This document shows positions 51,359 to 60,349 of a stretch of 64,000 nt of DNA, piece by piece (within the stretch, counting starts at the first letter, position 1; the number at the start of each line of letters is the position of its first letter). The stretch is from CAVVXN01 sp963772585 (GTDB taxonomy: Bacteria > Planctomycetota > PLA2 > JAEUHO01), in NCBI GenBank assembly GCA_963772585.1, contig CAVYXV010000008.1:372001-436000 (forward strand). The letters run 5' to 3'. A program made the translations under genes and the position numbers. The notes under the pieces were generated by a model that was given only the letters and a program-made list of their open reading frames with translations, ran no database searches and had not been told where the DNA came from.

Positions 51359-52834
51359 CTACAGAGCGAGCTGCCACTGGAAGCGGACGAGGAAGTGGCT
51401 GCCGTCCGAGCCGAAGCCCAGCGGCACGCCCGGGTAGGCGTCGAAGTAGCCGCCACCCGCGAACCCGTCCGCGGTCGCGCTGATCCACGTGAAGTCGAGC
51501 TGCAGCTTGTTGCCGTGCCCGTTCAGGTAGTAGTTGATCACCGCCGCGATCTCGGTCGTCGTCGGCTTCTGGTCCACGTCGTACTGGACGCCGTCGGCCT
51601 TGATGTCCCGGCTCCAGTAGCTCCAACGCGCCGCGATCTCCCACGCCGTGTCGGGGAACAGGTATCCGGCCTGCACCAGGACCAGGATGTCCGTCTCCTC
51701 CTGCGCCGGGAGACCGAAGAGCGTCGCGTCGGCGTTGGAGAAGTCGAAGTACGTGAAGCCCGCCGTGAAGGAGAACCCGCCGTACCCGAGCGCGACGTCG
51801 TAGCCGGCCATGAGCCGGTCGCCCAGCGACGTGTGCGGCATGTCGATGCGATCGGCGTAGTAGCTGCCCCACACGCCCATCTCGCCGTACCACTTGCAGC
51901 TGTCGAACCGCGTGGCGCCTTCCGTGTAGCCGATCGGCTCCAGGAAGGTCCAGTTCAGGCGGCCGCTGTACATCAGGTTGTCCGACGTCAGCGGGTTGAG
52001 CACGTTGCGGATCGAGTCTCCGCCGTCGCCGTTCGTGACCGCCAGCATGTACTGCCACTCGTTGTTGCAGCCGAACACGCCGTGAACCATCGCGCCGTGG
52101 TCGCGGTTGCGATCCGTGTAGCCGGGCTGCAGAAGCCCCGTCACGGACGACGCCATCGAGATGTCGACGAACTGCTGCAGTTCCGGCGCCACCATCAACT
52201 GGCGGGCGTTCGGGTACATGATCTGACCCATCCGGAAGTTGAACGCGTCCGACATCCCCCACTCGATCCAGGCCTCGCGGGTGTTGTCGTACTGGTACCA
52301 GTTCGTCATGAACACGGCCGGGTTGACCGCCGTGCCGATCGTGTACAGCCCCGGAAGCGGAATCCCGTAGGGGGTCGCCCCGTGGTGGCCGAAGTCCATC
52401 TCGACGTAGTAGCGGATGTTGCACGGCGCCGTGCCGCTGAACTTCAGGATCGACCGCGGCAGCGAGAACCCGGAGAGGTCCCCACCCGGCCAGTTGAAGT
52501 CCTGCAGCAGACCGCCCTGCGGGAACTGGGTGTCCACGCCGCCGGGCACCACGCGCTGCCGCTGCTCGTCCTTGTCGAACTTGAAGTACTCGTAGCGAGC
52601 CTGCAGCGTCAGGTTGATCCGCAGCGTGAAGTCCCCACCCCGGATCCAGAATCCGGAGTCGTACCCCGCGCTGCCCTGGCCACCGACCAGGCTGGCGTCC
52701 TGCTGCGACGTCGCCAGATAGTTGTTCACCGCGGCCTCGAGTTCACGGGCCGTGGGCTGCTCGTTGGCGAAGGCCGGTACCGCCACCAGGGCGAGCGAGC
52801 CGACCACGACCGCCATCCACGCAATGCGCCTCAT
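51359..52834 (-). CDS. Outer-membrane porin-like beta-barrel protein, copy 2
   Basis: 491 residues from ATG 52834 (MRRIAWMAVVVGSLALVAVP, cleavage after FANEQ likely); an upstream Met at 52891 would add 19 unlikely residues. The signal peptide differs from copy 1 at nearly every residue after MRRIA, yet the mature part is near-identical at DNA level, so gene conversion or a very recent duplication with selection on expression or export is likely. The variable loop after VVPGG reads VDTQFPQGGLL here. It has its own strong terminator and its own ~200-bp upstream region next to the response-regulator gene, which may control it. Confidence 0.85.
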   Translation of the reverse strand: MRRIAWMAVVVGSLALVAVPAFANEQPTARELEAAVNNYLATSQQDASLVGGQGSAGYDSGFWIRGGDFTLRINLTLQARYEYFKFDKDEQRQRVVPGGVDTQFPQGGLLQDFNWPGGDLSGFSLPRSILKFSGTAPCNIRYYVEMDFGHHGATPYGIPLPGLYTIGTAVNPAVFMTNWYQYDNTREAWIEWGMSDAFNFRMGQIMYPNARQLMVAPELQQFVDISMASSVTGLLQPGYTDRNRDHGAMVHGVFGCNNEWQYMLAVTNGDGGDSIRNVLNPLTSDNLMYSGRLNWTFLEPIGYTEGATRFDSCKWYGEMGVWGSYYADRIDMPHTSLGDRLMAGYDVALGYGGFSFTAGFTYFDFSNADATLFGLPAQEETDILVLVQAGYLFPDTAWEIAARWSYWSRDIKADGVQYDVDQKPTTTEIAAVINYYLNGHGNKLQLDFTWISATADGFAGGGYFDAYPGVPLGFGSDGSHFLVRFQWQLAL

Positions 52835-53051
52835 CTGCCATGCCTCCTGTGTGCTTGCCCCGGCGCCTCCTGCCACCCCCCGGGGCGCCAACTTGCCGGA
52901 GCTTGTACCGATCCGTCCGGATGGGACCTCTCGTGCACGACGGGAAGGATCGGAGGAGGGGGCGCCGCGCTCCAGAGGGGGCGGGGTCCCGAAAGCCGGT
53001 TTTAAGTGCTATGTTAGGTATCCGGCCGTCATGCGGGGGTCATCGCAGCGA

Positions 53052-53747
53052 TCAGCTGGACGCGGTGCCCAGCCGGTACCCCACTCCCCAGACCGTCGAG
53101 ACCAGCCAGGAGAACTTGCCCAGCTTCCGGCGGATCGAGAGCACGTGGACGTCCACGGTCCGATCCACGCCCTCTCCGTCCCCACCCCCTCGATCCAGCA
53201 GTTCGCGGCGCGTGAGGGCCCGTTCGGGGTTCATCGCCAGCTTGTGCAGGATGTCGAACTCCGTGGGGGTCAGGTTGATGGGTTGGCCGTCCACGAGAAC
53301 CTCGCGACGCCCCGGGTGGATCGTGAGGTGCTCCGTCTGGACCACCTCGGTCGCGGTCTGGCGCGTCCGCCGGAGCACGGCGTTGATCCGCCCGATCAGG
53401 AGGTTCGCCTTGAAGTTCTTCTTGCGGATGTAGTCGTCCGCACCGGCATCGAAGAACTGCTCCTCGAGCTGGTCGTCGATCTGCGCGGTCAACACGATGA
53501 CCGGGAGATTCGACGTCGCGGGTTCCTTGCGGAGGCGCCGACACAGGTCCAGCCCGCTCGGGGAGCCTTCCGGGAGGCTGTAGTCGAGCAGCGCCAGGTC
53601 GGGCGCCCAGGAGCGGATCAGGTCGAGGCCGGCATTGCCGTCCGCGGCGCCCCGGGCGTCCATGCCTGCGTCGGTCAATACCACCGACAGCAGATTACGA
53701 ACCTGTTCCTCGTCCTCGATGACGGCGATCTTCGGGTGGTCGGTCAT
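53052..53747 (-). CDS. OmpR/PhoB-type response regulator, orphan
   Basis: 231 residues. The receiver domain (1-125) has acidic pair Glu11-Asp12, phospho-acceptor Asp55 (LALLDYSLPEG), Thr in IVLTAQ and Lys in DYIRKKNFK. A winged-helix output domain (~135-230) has LTPTEFDILHKLAMNPERAL, a DRTVDVHVLSIRRKLGK recognition helix and the closing VWGVGYRLG. It binds DNA as a dimer when phosphorylated. No histidine kinase is adjacent. It sits directly upstream of two porin genes on the same strand, which suggests, without proof, that it regulates them as OmpR does. Confidence 0.92.
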   Translation of the reverse strand: MTDHPKIAVIEDEEQVRNLLSVVLTDAGMDARGAADGNAGLDLIRSWAPDLALLDYSLPEGSPSGLDLCRRLRKEPATSNLPVIVLTAQIDDQLEEQFFDAGADDYIRKKNFKANLLIGRINAVLRRTRQTATEVVQTEHLTIHPGRREVLVDGQPINLTPTEFDILHKLAMNPERALTRRELLDRGGGDGEGVDRTVDVHVLSIRRKLGKFSWLVSTVWGVGYRLGTASS

Positions 53748-53860
53748 GGGGATCCTCTTGACAGAATCAAGTCAAGCGTAACACCCATCCCTCGCCCGCC
53801 CCGCACCGGCCGCGCCCATACAGGTTCTTCATGTCCCCCCCGCCGGGGAGGATGGCGCCC

Positions 53861-54628
53861 ATGCGACGGGTGGCAGATTTCCTGGCGGACCTGGACCTAC
53901 CGGCGGCAACGGGGGCGGACGTGCCGGCGGAGTGGAACGCCGATTTCCTTCACGACCTGGGGGCCGACCTCCCGGCGGGGCACCTGCACCTATGGGCGGG
54001 CCCGCGGGGCGTCGGCAAGACCGCCTTCCTGCTCTCGCTTCTCGGCGGCGCGGCGATGCGCGGCCGGCGGGTGCTCTACGCGACCTATCACCTATCGGCC
54101 CAGACCCTGGCGCGACGGCTCCTGGCCATGGTCGCCGGCGTGGATCCGAGGGCTCTCGCCGTGGGGCGACTCGCCCCGGCGGAGGCCGAAGCCGCCGCCG
54201 CGGCCCGCGAGACGCTGGCCGGGCGGGAGATGTGGGTCCTGGAGGCCCGCGGCTTCTCCGCCACCTCCCTGGAGGACCGGCTCGTCCGGATGCCCTTCCG
54301 CGCGGACGTCATGGGCGTGGACTACCTCCAGGCGGTCATCCGGCCCCCGGGCCAGGACCTGGGCGGGCTCGTCCGGACCCTGTCGGGGCTCGCCTCCCGG
54401 CGGCACGTGACCGTGGTGGGCGCCCTCGAGGCCAACGAGGAGCCCCGCGAGGTGGGCCGGCTGGCCGACCGGGCCGGATGGATCGTCCCGGCGGAGCCGC
54501 CCGGCTCGCGTCGGGCCGAGATCATCGAGAACCGGTACGGGCCGCGCGCCTCCGTCCGCGTCTACGTCGACGAGGCGACCGGCATCCTCCGCCGGCTCGC
54601 GGCGGCCGGAGCGCCGGCACCGACGTAG
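53861..54628 (+). CDS. DnaB/KaiC-like RecA-fold ATPase
   Basis: 255 residues from ATG 53861, nine bases after GGGGAGG; ATGs at 53831 and 53852 are less well placed. Walker A is GPRGVGKT (about 47-54), a strand and hydrophobic-Asp motif follows as VMGVDYLQAVI (Walker B), and VTVVGALEANEE resembles the sensor strand of DnaB-type helicases. It lacks the DnaB N-terminal primase-binding domain, so it is a stand-alone RecA-like motor of the DnaB C-terminal/KaiC kind. Divergent from the response-regulator gene and convergent on the aldo/keto reductase gene. Role unknown. Confidence 0.75.
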   Translation: MRRVADFLADLDLPAATGADVPAEWNADFLHDLGADLPAGHLHLWAGPRGVGKTAFLLSLLGGAAMRGRRVLYATYHLSAQTLARRLLAMVAGVDPRALAVGRLAPAEAEAAAAARETLAGREMWVLEARGFSATSLEDRLVRMPFRADVMGVDYLQAVIRPPGQDLGGLVRTLSGLASRRHVTVVGALEANEEPREVGRLADRAGWIVPAEPPGSRRAEIIENRYGPRASVRVYVDEATGILRRLAAAGAPAPT

Positions 54629-54637
54629 CGGCTCGCG

Positions 54638-55597
54638 TCAGGCGGGGTTGGGCCTCGGAAACAGCCGATCGAGCTCGGCCGCGAGGGCCTCGTCGATCTC
54701 GACGTCGACCGCCGCGGCGTTCTCCGCGACCTGGTCCGGCCGGGTCGCGCCGACGATCACGGCGTCCACGGTGGGCTGCGCGAGGCACCACGCGAGGGCC
54801 AGGCGTGCCGGCGTGGTCCCGCTCTCCTTGGCCAGGGCGACGAAGCGCTCCACGCGTCGTCTCGCCTCCTCGGTCAGGTACCGCTGCATGAACGCGTTTC
54901 GCTTCTCGTCGGCCAGCCGGCTGCCTCCGGGCCTCGCCCCTCCGACGTACTTGCCCGTGAGCACCCCCTGCGCGAGGGGCGAGAACACGATCTGCCCCAC
55001 CCCGAGGCGACGACAGGCGGGCACGACCTCGTCCTCGATGCCCCGCTCGAGGAGGTTGTACGGCGGCTGGTTCGAGATCGGACCGTACCCCCCCGTCTCG
55101 CGCGCGATCCCGAGCGCCTCCTCGATCAGCGATCCGCTCCAGACGGAGACGCCCCAGTACAGGATCTTCCCCTGGCGGACGAGGTCCTCCAGGGCGCGCA
55201 CCGTCTCCTCCAAGGGCACCTCGGGATCGGCCCGGTGGCACTGGTACAGGTCGAGGTAGTCGGTCCGCAGTCGCCCGAGGCTCGCCTCGACCGACTCGAC
55301 GATGTGCTTGCGGGACAGCCCGCGGTCGTTCGGGCCGTCGCCCACCGGCCAGAAGCACTTGCTGGCCAGCACGAGGTCGGAACGGCGGGTCCCCTCCAGC
55401 ACCGCCCCGAGAACCCGCTCCGCCTCGCCCAGGGCGTACACGTCGGCCGTGTCGAACGTCCGGATCCCGGCGTCGAGCGCCGCCCGCACGCAGGCGCCCG
55501 TCGCCTCCTCGTCCACGCTCGACCCGAAGGTCAGCCACGAGCCGAGGATCACCCGGCTCACCTTCATCCCGCTGCGACCAAGACGGGCGACCTGCAT
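54638..55597 (-). CDS. Aldo/keto reductase
   Basis: 319 residues from ATG 55597, six bases after GGAGG; the frame is open upstream but without ribosome site or homology. (alpha/beta)8 NADPH-dependent reductase of the Kv-beta/YghZ-like branch. The catalytic tetrad is Asp49, Tyr54, Lys80 and His121 (FDTADVYALGE, LASKCFWP, LYQCHRADP). The NADP-binding end reads VDAVIVGATRPDQVAEN. The substrate is a carbonyl compound that cannot be specified. Its 3' end converges on the ATPase gene with a 9-bp gap. Confidence 0.93.
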   Translation of the reverse strand: MQVARLGRSGMKVSRVILGSWLTFGSSVDEEATGACVRAALDAGIRTFDTADVYALGEAERVLGAVLEGTRRSDLVLASKCFWPVGDGPNDRGLSRKHIVESVEASLGRLRTDYLDLYQCHRADPEVPLEETVRALEDLVRQGKILYWGVSVWSGSLIEEALGIARETGGYGPISNQPPYNLLERGIEDEVVPACRRLGVGQIVFSPLAQGVLTGKYVGGARPGGSRLADEKRNAFMQRYLTEEARRRVERFVALAKESGTTPARLALAWCLAQPTVDAVIVGATRPDQVAENAAAVDVEIDEALAAELDRLFPRPNPA

Positions 55598-56184
55598 GGG
55601 GAACCTCCGGCGGCACCATACGGGTGGGTAGGGGGAAGGGACGCCCCCTACGTGGGAGGCGCCAAGGAGATCCCCCGCCCCGCCCGCCGGGCCCGAGGCG
55701 CGCGCGAGGGCGGCGGCCCCGGTACGGTCGTGTTCCGCTCCATGGGCGACGAGCCCGGCCAGGCATCGGAGGCGCCCCCCGCCCCGAGGGAAGACGGAGC
55801 GGCATCCGCCAGGAGGCTTCGCCCACGAGACGTCCTCTCCGGCCGCCCACCGGGTGTCAGGGTGCGGAGCTCGGGCTCGAGGCCAAGGCAACGCCGGCAT
55901 CGGGCGCGAGATGCGTACCAGGGCCGCGCGATGCAACGCCCATACGTGGGCCGTGCAGGCTCGTGTGCCGTGCCGCGAGTTCCCATCCATGAGGCCGTGC
56001 GGCGCGCTGGCCGGGGGCGATCGGCCCCCTTCGTCCTCCTTGCGTACGGTCGTACGCGGCGTCGTCCTCATGGGGCCTCCGGCTCCCCATCCAGCGCGCC
56101 GATCGGAGGCGAACGCCGCGGAGGGACACCCTCAGGGGGCTCCACGGGCGCCTTCCTTGGCACGGGAACTCGCGACCCAGGACG
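55598..56184. other. ~590-bp region without a supportable gene
   Basis: Between the start of the aldo/keto reductase and the stop of the transglutaminase-like gene, both on the minus strand. Long open frames occur but are Arg/Pro/Gly-rich without motifs, and I found no hairpin with T tract, no repeat shared with the rest of the window and no IS terminus. It should contain the promoter of the aldo/keto reductase gene. Confidence 0.45.
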
Positions 56185-58107
56185 CTAGGGGGTCTTGGCG
56201 AACGTCGGGGCCAGGACCTTCTCCAGGGTGGGGCGAAGCTGCTTCGCCTTCTCGCCGGAGATCGTGATGTGGAGGATGCGGCGGCGGCTATGGACGAAGA
56301 GCTCCTGGGTCACGGCGGCGATGCCGCGGAAGCGGGCCGGCTGGCCGGCGAAGGTGTCGTCGAGTCCGCCGATGGCGTCGAGTCGGTAGCCCTGATCGGC
56401 CATGACATCGATCTCGACCCGGAGTCCGGCGGCGCGGAAGGCCATCCCGGTCGCCCCCTGGACGCGAACCACCCAGTCGCGCGGGACGTCCTTCGCCTCG
56501 ATGCCGGCCAGCACATTCACGTAGCGCCCCTTCTCGCGGTCCTCGACGCGCCACGTCTCCGGGTCCCGGAGGTCCCACGTCTCGCTGCCCTCCCGGATCT
56601 CCGTGGCCACGAACCGCATGCGGCCGCTCGCCCGGGCCGACACGAGACCGGGGCTGCTCTCCGGGTCGTCCGAGTAGCCGAAGAAGAGGTAGCGGGCGGC
56701 CGTCCCGATCTCCCCGGTCGTGGGATCCGCCCCGATCCACTTGCCCACCCAGACCTCCGCCCAGGCGTGCGCTCCCCAGACGCTCCCGACGTTCACGTAG
56801 CCGGAGCACCGCCGGGCCGGGATGCCGGCGGCGCGGCACAGCGCGACGAAGAGCAGCGCGTGCTCCGAACAGTCGCCCTGCCGTGAATCCAGGATCTCCA
56901 GCGCGCTCGCCTGGCCGACTTCCGGGCTCGCCTTCTGGAGATTCTCGAAGACCCACCGCGAGAGCCGCCTCGCGGCCTCGCGGGCGCTCTTCTCCTCGCC
57001 GACCACCTCCGCGGCGACGGCCTTGACCGTCGCGTCCGCGCACTGCATGAGCACGGTCGGTTCGAGGTCGCGCTCGAAGCCCGCGGGATCCACGGGAAGC
57101 GTGGTGTCGGCCTTCGGGTCGTCGTACCGGGTCAGGATCAGGTGGTAGACCCAGCCCGCCTCGTCGCTCCCCTCCACGGACTGCGCGCGGCTCCAGGGGG
57201 AGTCCGGGAACGCCGGGCGCTTGCGGTCGGGATCCCCCTGGAGGTGGAGGTCCACGAGCAGACGGTCGGCGCTCATCACACGCTCGAGCTGCGGCGTGGA
57301 CGGGGTGGTGATCCGGGACTCGGCGGGGTGGACCGGCTTCTTCTCGGCCGTTGCCTGCGGAACGCGCACCCAGGCGGTCCCCGTGTCGTCCGTCACCTTC
57401 ACCAAGGCCCCGTCGTCGTCGATCCAGAAGGTCGTCTCGGCGCCGGTCCGGGGATCCGTCTGCACGACCTTGAAGGTCGGGGTCTTCGCGTCCTCCCCCG
57501 CGGAAGGATCGTCGATCTCCTCCCGGGCCGCCACCGTCAGCGGGAAGATCCGCACCTTGCGGGCCCGCACGTCGAGAAGCGGCAGTTCGACGCGGTCGCC
57601 GACGTGGATCTCCTCGTCCCGGATCCGCTGCCCCAGCCAGGACTCGGCGTCCACGGCCACCGGCTCCTCCGTGGGGATCTCGACCTTGCGGGGCTCGTCG
57701 TCGCCCAGTCGGGTCACGTCGACGTAGCCTTCGCCGGTCCAGGTCTGTTCCTCGACGGTACGCCGGCCCGCCTCCTCGACGACGGCGCGATACCACCAGA
57801 GCCTGCCGTCCTCCCCGCGCTCGAGGTCGGTGACCATGGACGTCTCGAAGACGTCCTTCATCCCCATCATGTCGCGGACGCTCCGCTGCACGCTCGTCGT
57901 CGTGTCGTGGACCGTCTTGCGCCCCTCCCAGGTGGACGGCGCCCAGACGACGCGGGCGTGGCCGAGCTTCTCGCCCCGCAGGCGGATCTCGTACCAGCGC
58001 TCGGTCCGCGGCCCCTCGGCCTCGGGCTCGGCGCGGGTCGTTCGAGCGCCGGGCAGCGCCCCCAGGACGGTGAGGAGGACGAAGGGAACGAGGCGGAATC
58101 GGCGCAT
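56185..58107 (-). CDS. Exported transglutaminase-like (papain-fold) domain protein
   Basis: 640 residues. Signal peptide 1-26 (RFRLVPFVLLTVLGALPGAR). A long beta-rich N-terminal region (about 30-330), with WYEIRLRGEKLGHARVVW at the start, precedes the transglutaminase core: DSRQGDCSEHALLFVALCRA (catalytic Cys), GSVWGAHAWAEVWVGKW (His) and IGADPTTGEIG (Asp). The C-terminal ~120 residues form another beta domain. Bacterial members are proteases or peptidoglycan/protein cross-linkers. Periplasmic location is predicted. Divergent from the VWA gene, with ~50 bp between starts. Confidence 0.85.
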   Translation of the reverse strand: MRRFRLVPFVLLTVLGALPGARTTRAEPEAEGPRTERWYEIRLRGEKLGHARVVWAPSTWEGRKTVHDTTTSVQRSVRDMMGMKDVFETSMVTDLERGEDGRLWWYRAVVEEAGRRTVEEQTWTGEGYVDVTRLGDDEPRKVEIPTEEPVAVDAESWLGQRIRDEEIHVGDRVELPLLDVRARKVRIFPLTVAAREEIDDPSAGEDAKTPTFKVVQTDPRTGAETTFWIDDDGALVKVTDDTGTAWVRVPQATAEKKPVHPAESRITTPSTPQLERVMSADRLLVDLHLQGDPDRKRPAFPDSPWSRAQSVEGSDEAGWVYHLILTRYDDPKADTTLPVDPAGFERDLEPTVLMQCADATVKAVAAEVVGEEKSAREAARRLSRWVFENLQKASPEVGQASALEILDSRQGDCSEHALLFVALCRAAGIPARRCSGYVNVGSVWGAHAWAEVWVGKWIGADPTTGEIGTAARYLFFGYSDDPESSPGLVSARASGRMRFVATEIREGSETWDLRDPETWRVEDREKGRYVNVLAGIEAKDVPRDWVVRVQGATGMAFRAAGLRVEIDVMADQGYRLDAIGGLDDTFAGQPARFRGIAAVTQELFVHSRRRILHITISGEKAKQLRPTLEKVLAPTFAKTP

Positions 58108-58157
58108 GGAGACGCGATGCTACCCGTGAGAATGGCGGCGCGGCGTTCCCAGTTCCG

Positions 58158-59390
58158 ATGCGTGCTTCCCGACTCCTCGTCCTGCTCCTCCTCGCGGCCC
58201 CCGCGGTCGGGACGGGGGCGGTCGCCGGGGAGGAGACGCTGGTCCCGCGCGTGGACCCCCGGGTCGCGCCGCTCCTCCCGTGGCTGGGCGGCGAGGACCC
58301 CGTCCTGAGGGCTCTGGCCGCCTTCGAGCTCCGCCGCCACGCCGAGGACGGGACGGTCCGACTCGCGGCCGACGCCCTGGCGAGCGAGACGGACCCCATC
58401 GTGCTCGCCTGCCTGCTCGGCAGCCTCCAGGGCCGCGCCCGGGCCGACCTCGTCGCGGAGGGAGGGGCCCTCCTCCCGGGTCTCCTGCTCCGCCTGGTCG
58501 AGGATCCCTTCGAGCCCGTACGCGAGCGGGCGTGGGCGGTCATGGAGGGCCTCCGCCCCGACACGGCCGGGAAGGACCCGGACGCCTGGCGCCGCTGGTG
58601 GATCGGGGCCCGCGCGGCGCTCGAGGAGGAGCAGCAGGCGGTCCTCCGGGCCCGGCGGGAGGCCCGCGCCGCAGCACCGAGGGCCGTCGCGGACGAGACG
58701 GGCGAGACCACGCCGCCTCCCGAGGACGACCTCTACGGCCACGTCGAGAAGCTCCGCCGCGAAGGCCTGGACCTGGTCGTGGCCATCGACAAGACGGGGT
58801 CGATGCTCCCCTGGATCGCCGCGGCGAAGGCGCGGGCCGCCGTCCTGGTCGAACGCCTGTCCTGGCTCGTGCCGCGGTTCCGCGCGGGTCTGATCACCTA
58901 CGACGACGGGGCCCGGCTGCGGATCGCGCTGACGACCGACGCGGCGGCACTCGCCAAGGTGTTCGGAAAGGTCGGCGCCGGGGGAGGCGCGGACTGGGAA
59001 GAGGGCGTGGACAAGGCGATCCTCCTCGCGCTCCGCCAGGACCAGGTCGGATGGAGCCGCAAGGCCTGGCGCGTGATCGTCGTGATCGGGGACGCGCCGC
59101 CGCACGCGCAGGACGTGGCGGGCATGCTCCGGGCGATCGAGGCGGCGCGCGACGACGTGCTCTACGACCACGGCGTCGTCGTCCACACGGTGTCCACGTC
59201 GTCCATGGGCGTCCCCCACTTCGGGCAGATCGCCCGGGCCGGGGCGGGCGTGCACGTGACCCTCTCCGACGCGGGCCGCCTCGTGCCGGAGCTGGTGGCC
59301 CTCGCCTTCGGCGACCGCTGGCGCGATCGGGTGGGACCGTGGCTCGACGAGATCCAGGCGCTGCGGAAGGCGGCCCGGCGGCGGGAGTAG
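58158..59390 (+). CDS. Exported von Willebrand factor A (VWA) domain protein
   Basis: 410 residues. Signal peptide ~1-23 (RLLVLLLLAAPAVGTGA). Residues ~30-150 look like HEAT-type helical repeats (LLPWLGGEDPVLRALAAFEL). The VWA domain follows from ~195: LDLVVAIDKTGSMLPWIAAA holds the MIDAS metal site (Asp-x-Thr-x-Ser variant of DxSxS), GLITYDDGARLRIALTT follows, and VIVVIGDAPPHAQ supplies the second Asp. It should be an adhesion or complex-assembly module outside the cytoplasm. Divergent from the transglutaminase-like gene; with ~50 bp between them a shared regulatory region is likely. Confidence 0.85.
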   Translation: MRASRLLVLLLLAAPAVGTGAVAGEETLVPRVDPRVAPLLPWLGGEDPVLRALAAFELRRHAEDGTVRLAADALASETDPIVLACLLGSLQGRARADLVAEGGALLPGLLLRLVEDPFEPVRERAWAVMEGLRPDTAGKDPDAWRRWWIGARAALEEEQQAVLRARREARAAAPRAVADETGETTPPPEDDLYGHVEKLRREGLDLVVAIDKTGSMLPWIAAAKARAAVLVERLSWLVPRFRAGLITYDDGARLRIALTTDAAALAKVFGKVGAGGGADWEEGVDKAILLALRQDQVGWSRKAWRVIVVIGDAPPHAQDVAGMLRAIEAARDDVLYDHGVVVHTVSTSSMGVPHFGQIARAGAGVHVTLSDAGRLVPELVALAFGDRWRDRVGPWLDEIQALRKAARRRE

Positions 59391-59410
59391 GCTCTCCCGC
59401 GGAGGGCCCC

Positions 59411-60349
59411 ATGACCGACCCCCTGATCGCCGTGGTGGGAAGCATCGTCCGGGATCGCATCTGCCGCGTAGACGCGCTCCCGATGCCGGGCGAGACCGTC
59501 GTGACCTCGGATGTCGTCTACGCGCTGGGCGGCAAGGGGGCCAACCAGGCCTTCACGGCGGCCCGGCTCGGCCCGCCGACCTTCCTCCTCGCGCGCGTCG
59601 GCGACGACGCGACCGGCCGCGACGCGGCCGGGGCCCTGGCCACCCCCTCGTTGACGCCCGTCCTGCTCTCCACCCCGGGCGCCGCCAGTGGGGAGGCCAC
59701 CGTCCTCGTCGACGAGGGCGGTGAGAACCTGATCGTGGTGGACCTCGGGGCGAACCTCCGCCTCGACGCGGCGGACGTCGAGGCGCATCGGGAGACCCTG
59801 GCCAAGGCCCGCGTGCTCGTCACGCAGCTCGAGGTATCCGACGGCGCGGTCCGCGCCGTCGCCGACCTGGGCGAGGAAACCGAGGAGACCACGATCCTCA
59901 ACGCCGCGCCCCTGCGCGAGGGCACCCCGGACCTCATGCGGGGCTTCGACGTCGCGGTGGTGAACCGGGCCGAGGCCGAGGTGCTGGCCGGAGTCGGTGT
60001 CGCCACGGTGGAGGACGCCTTCGCCGCGGTCCGCGCCATGCGGGAGTTCGGCGTCCGGCACCCGATCGTGACGCTGGGAGCGGCCGGCGCGGCCTACTTC
60101 GTCGACGGCCGCGTGCTCCACGCGCGCGCGCCGAAGGTGGACGTCGTCGACACCACGGGCGCCGGCGACGCGTTCGTGGGAGCCCTCGCCGCGTTCCTCG
60201 CGGCCCGGGCGGACTTCGAGGAGGCCGTGACCCGGGCCTGCCGCGTGGCCGCCCTCGCCGCGACGCGGCTCGGCGCTCGGGCCGGCTGTCCCGATCGGGA
60301 CGCGCTCGATGCCTTCGAACGCGAGAGAGACCTCGGTATGCTCGGATGA
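59411..60349 (+). CDS. PfkB-family sugar kinase (ribokinase-like)
   Basis: 312 residues from ATG 59411, after GGAGGG. PfkB signature 1 is ALGGKGANQAFTAARLG (~39-55). Signature 2 is VDTTGAGDAFVGAL (~250) with the catalytic Asp in GAGD and the anion hole. VVGSIVRDRICRVDALPMPG at the N-terminus is typical of ribokinases, which phosphorylate ribose to ribose-5-phosphate; related sugar or nucleoside kinases are alternatives. Cytoplasmic. The TGA overlaps the ATG of the NuoE-NuoF fusion gene (ATGA), so they are translationally coupled although their roles seem unrelated. Confidence 0.9.
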   Translation: MTDPLIAVVGSIVRDRICRVDALPMPGETVVTSDVVYALGGKGANQAFTAARLGPPTFLLARVGDDATGRDAAGALATPSLTPVLLSTPGAASGEATVLVDEGGENLIVVDLGANLRLDAADVEAHRETLAKARVLVTQLEVSDGAVRAVADLGEETEETTILNAAPLREGTPDLMRGFDVAVVNRAEAEVLAGVGVATVEDAFAAVRAMREFGVRHPIVTLGAAGAAYFVDGRVLHARAPKVDVVDTTGAGDAFVGALAAFLAARADFEEAVTRACRVAALAATRLGARAGCPDRDALDAFERERDLGMLG

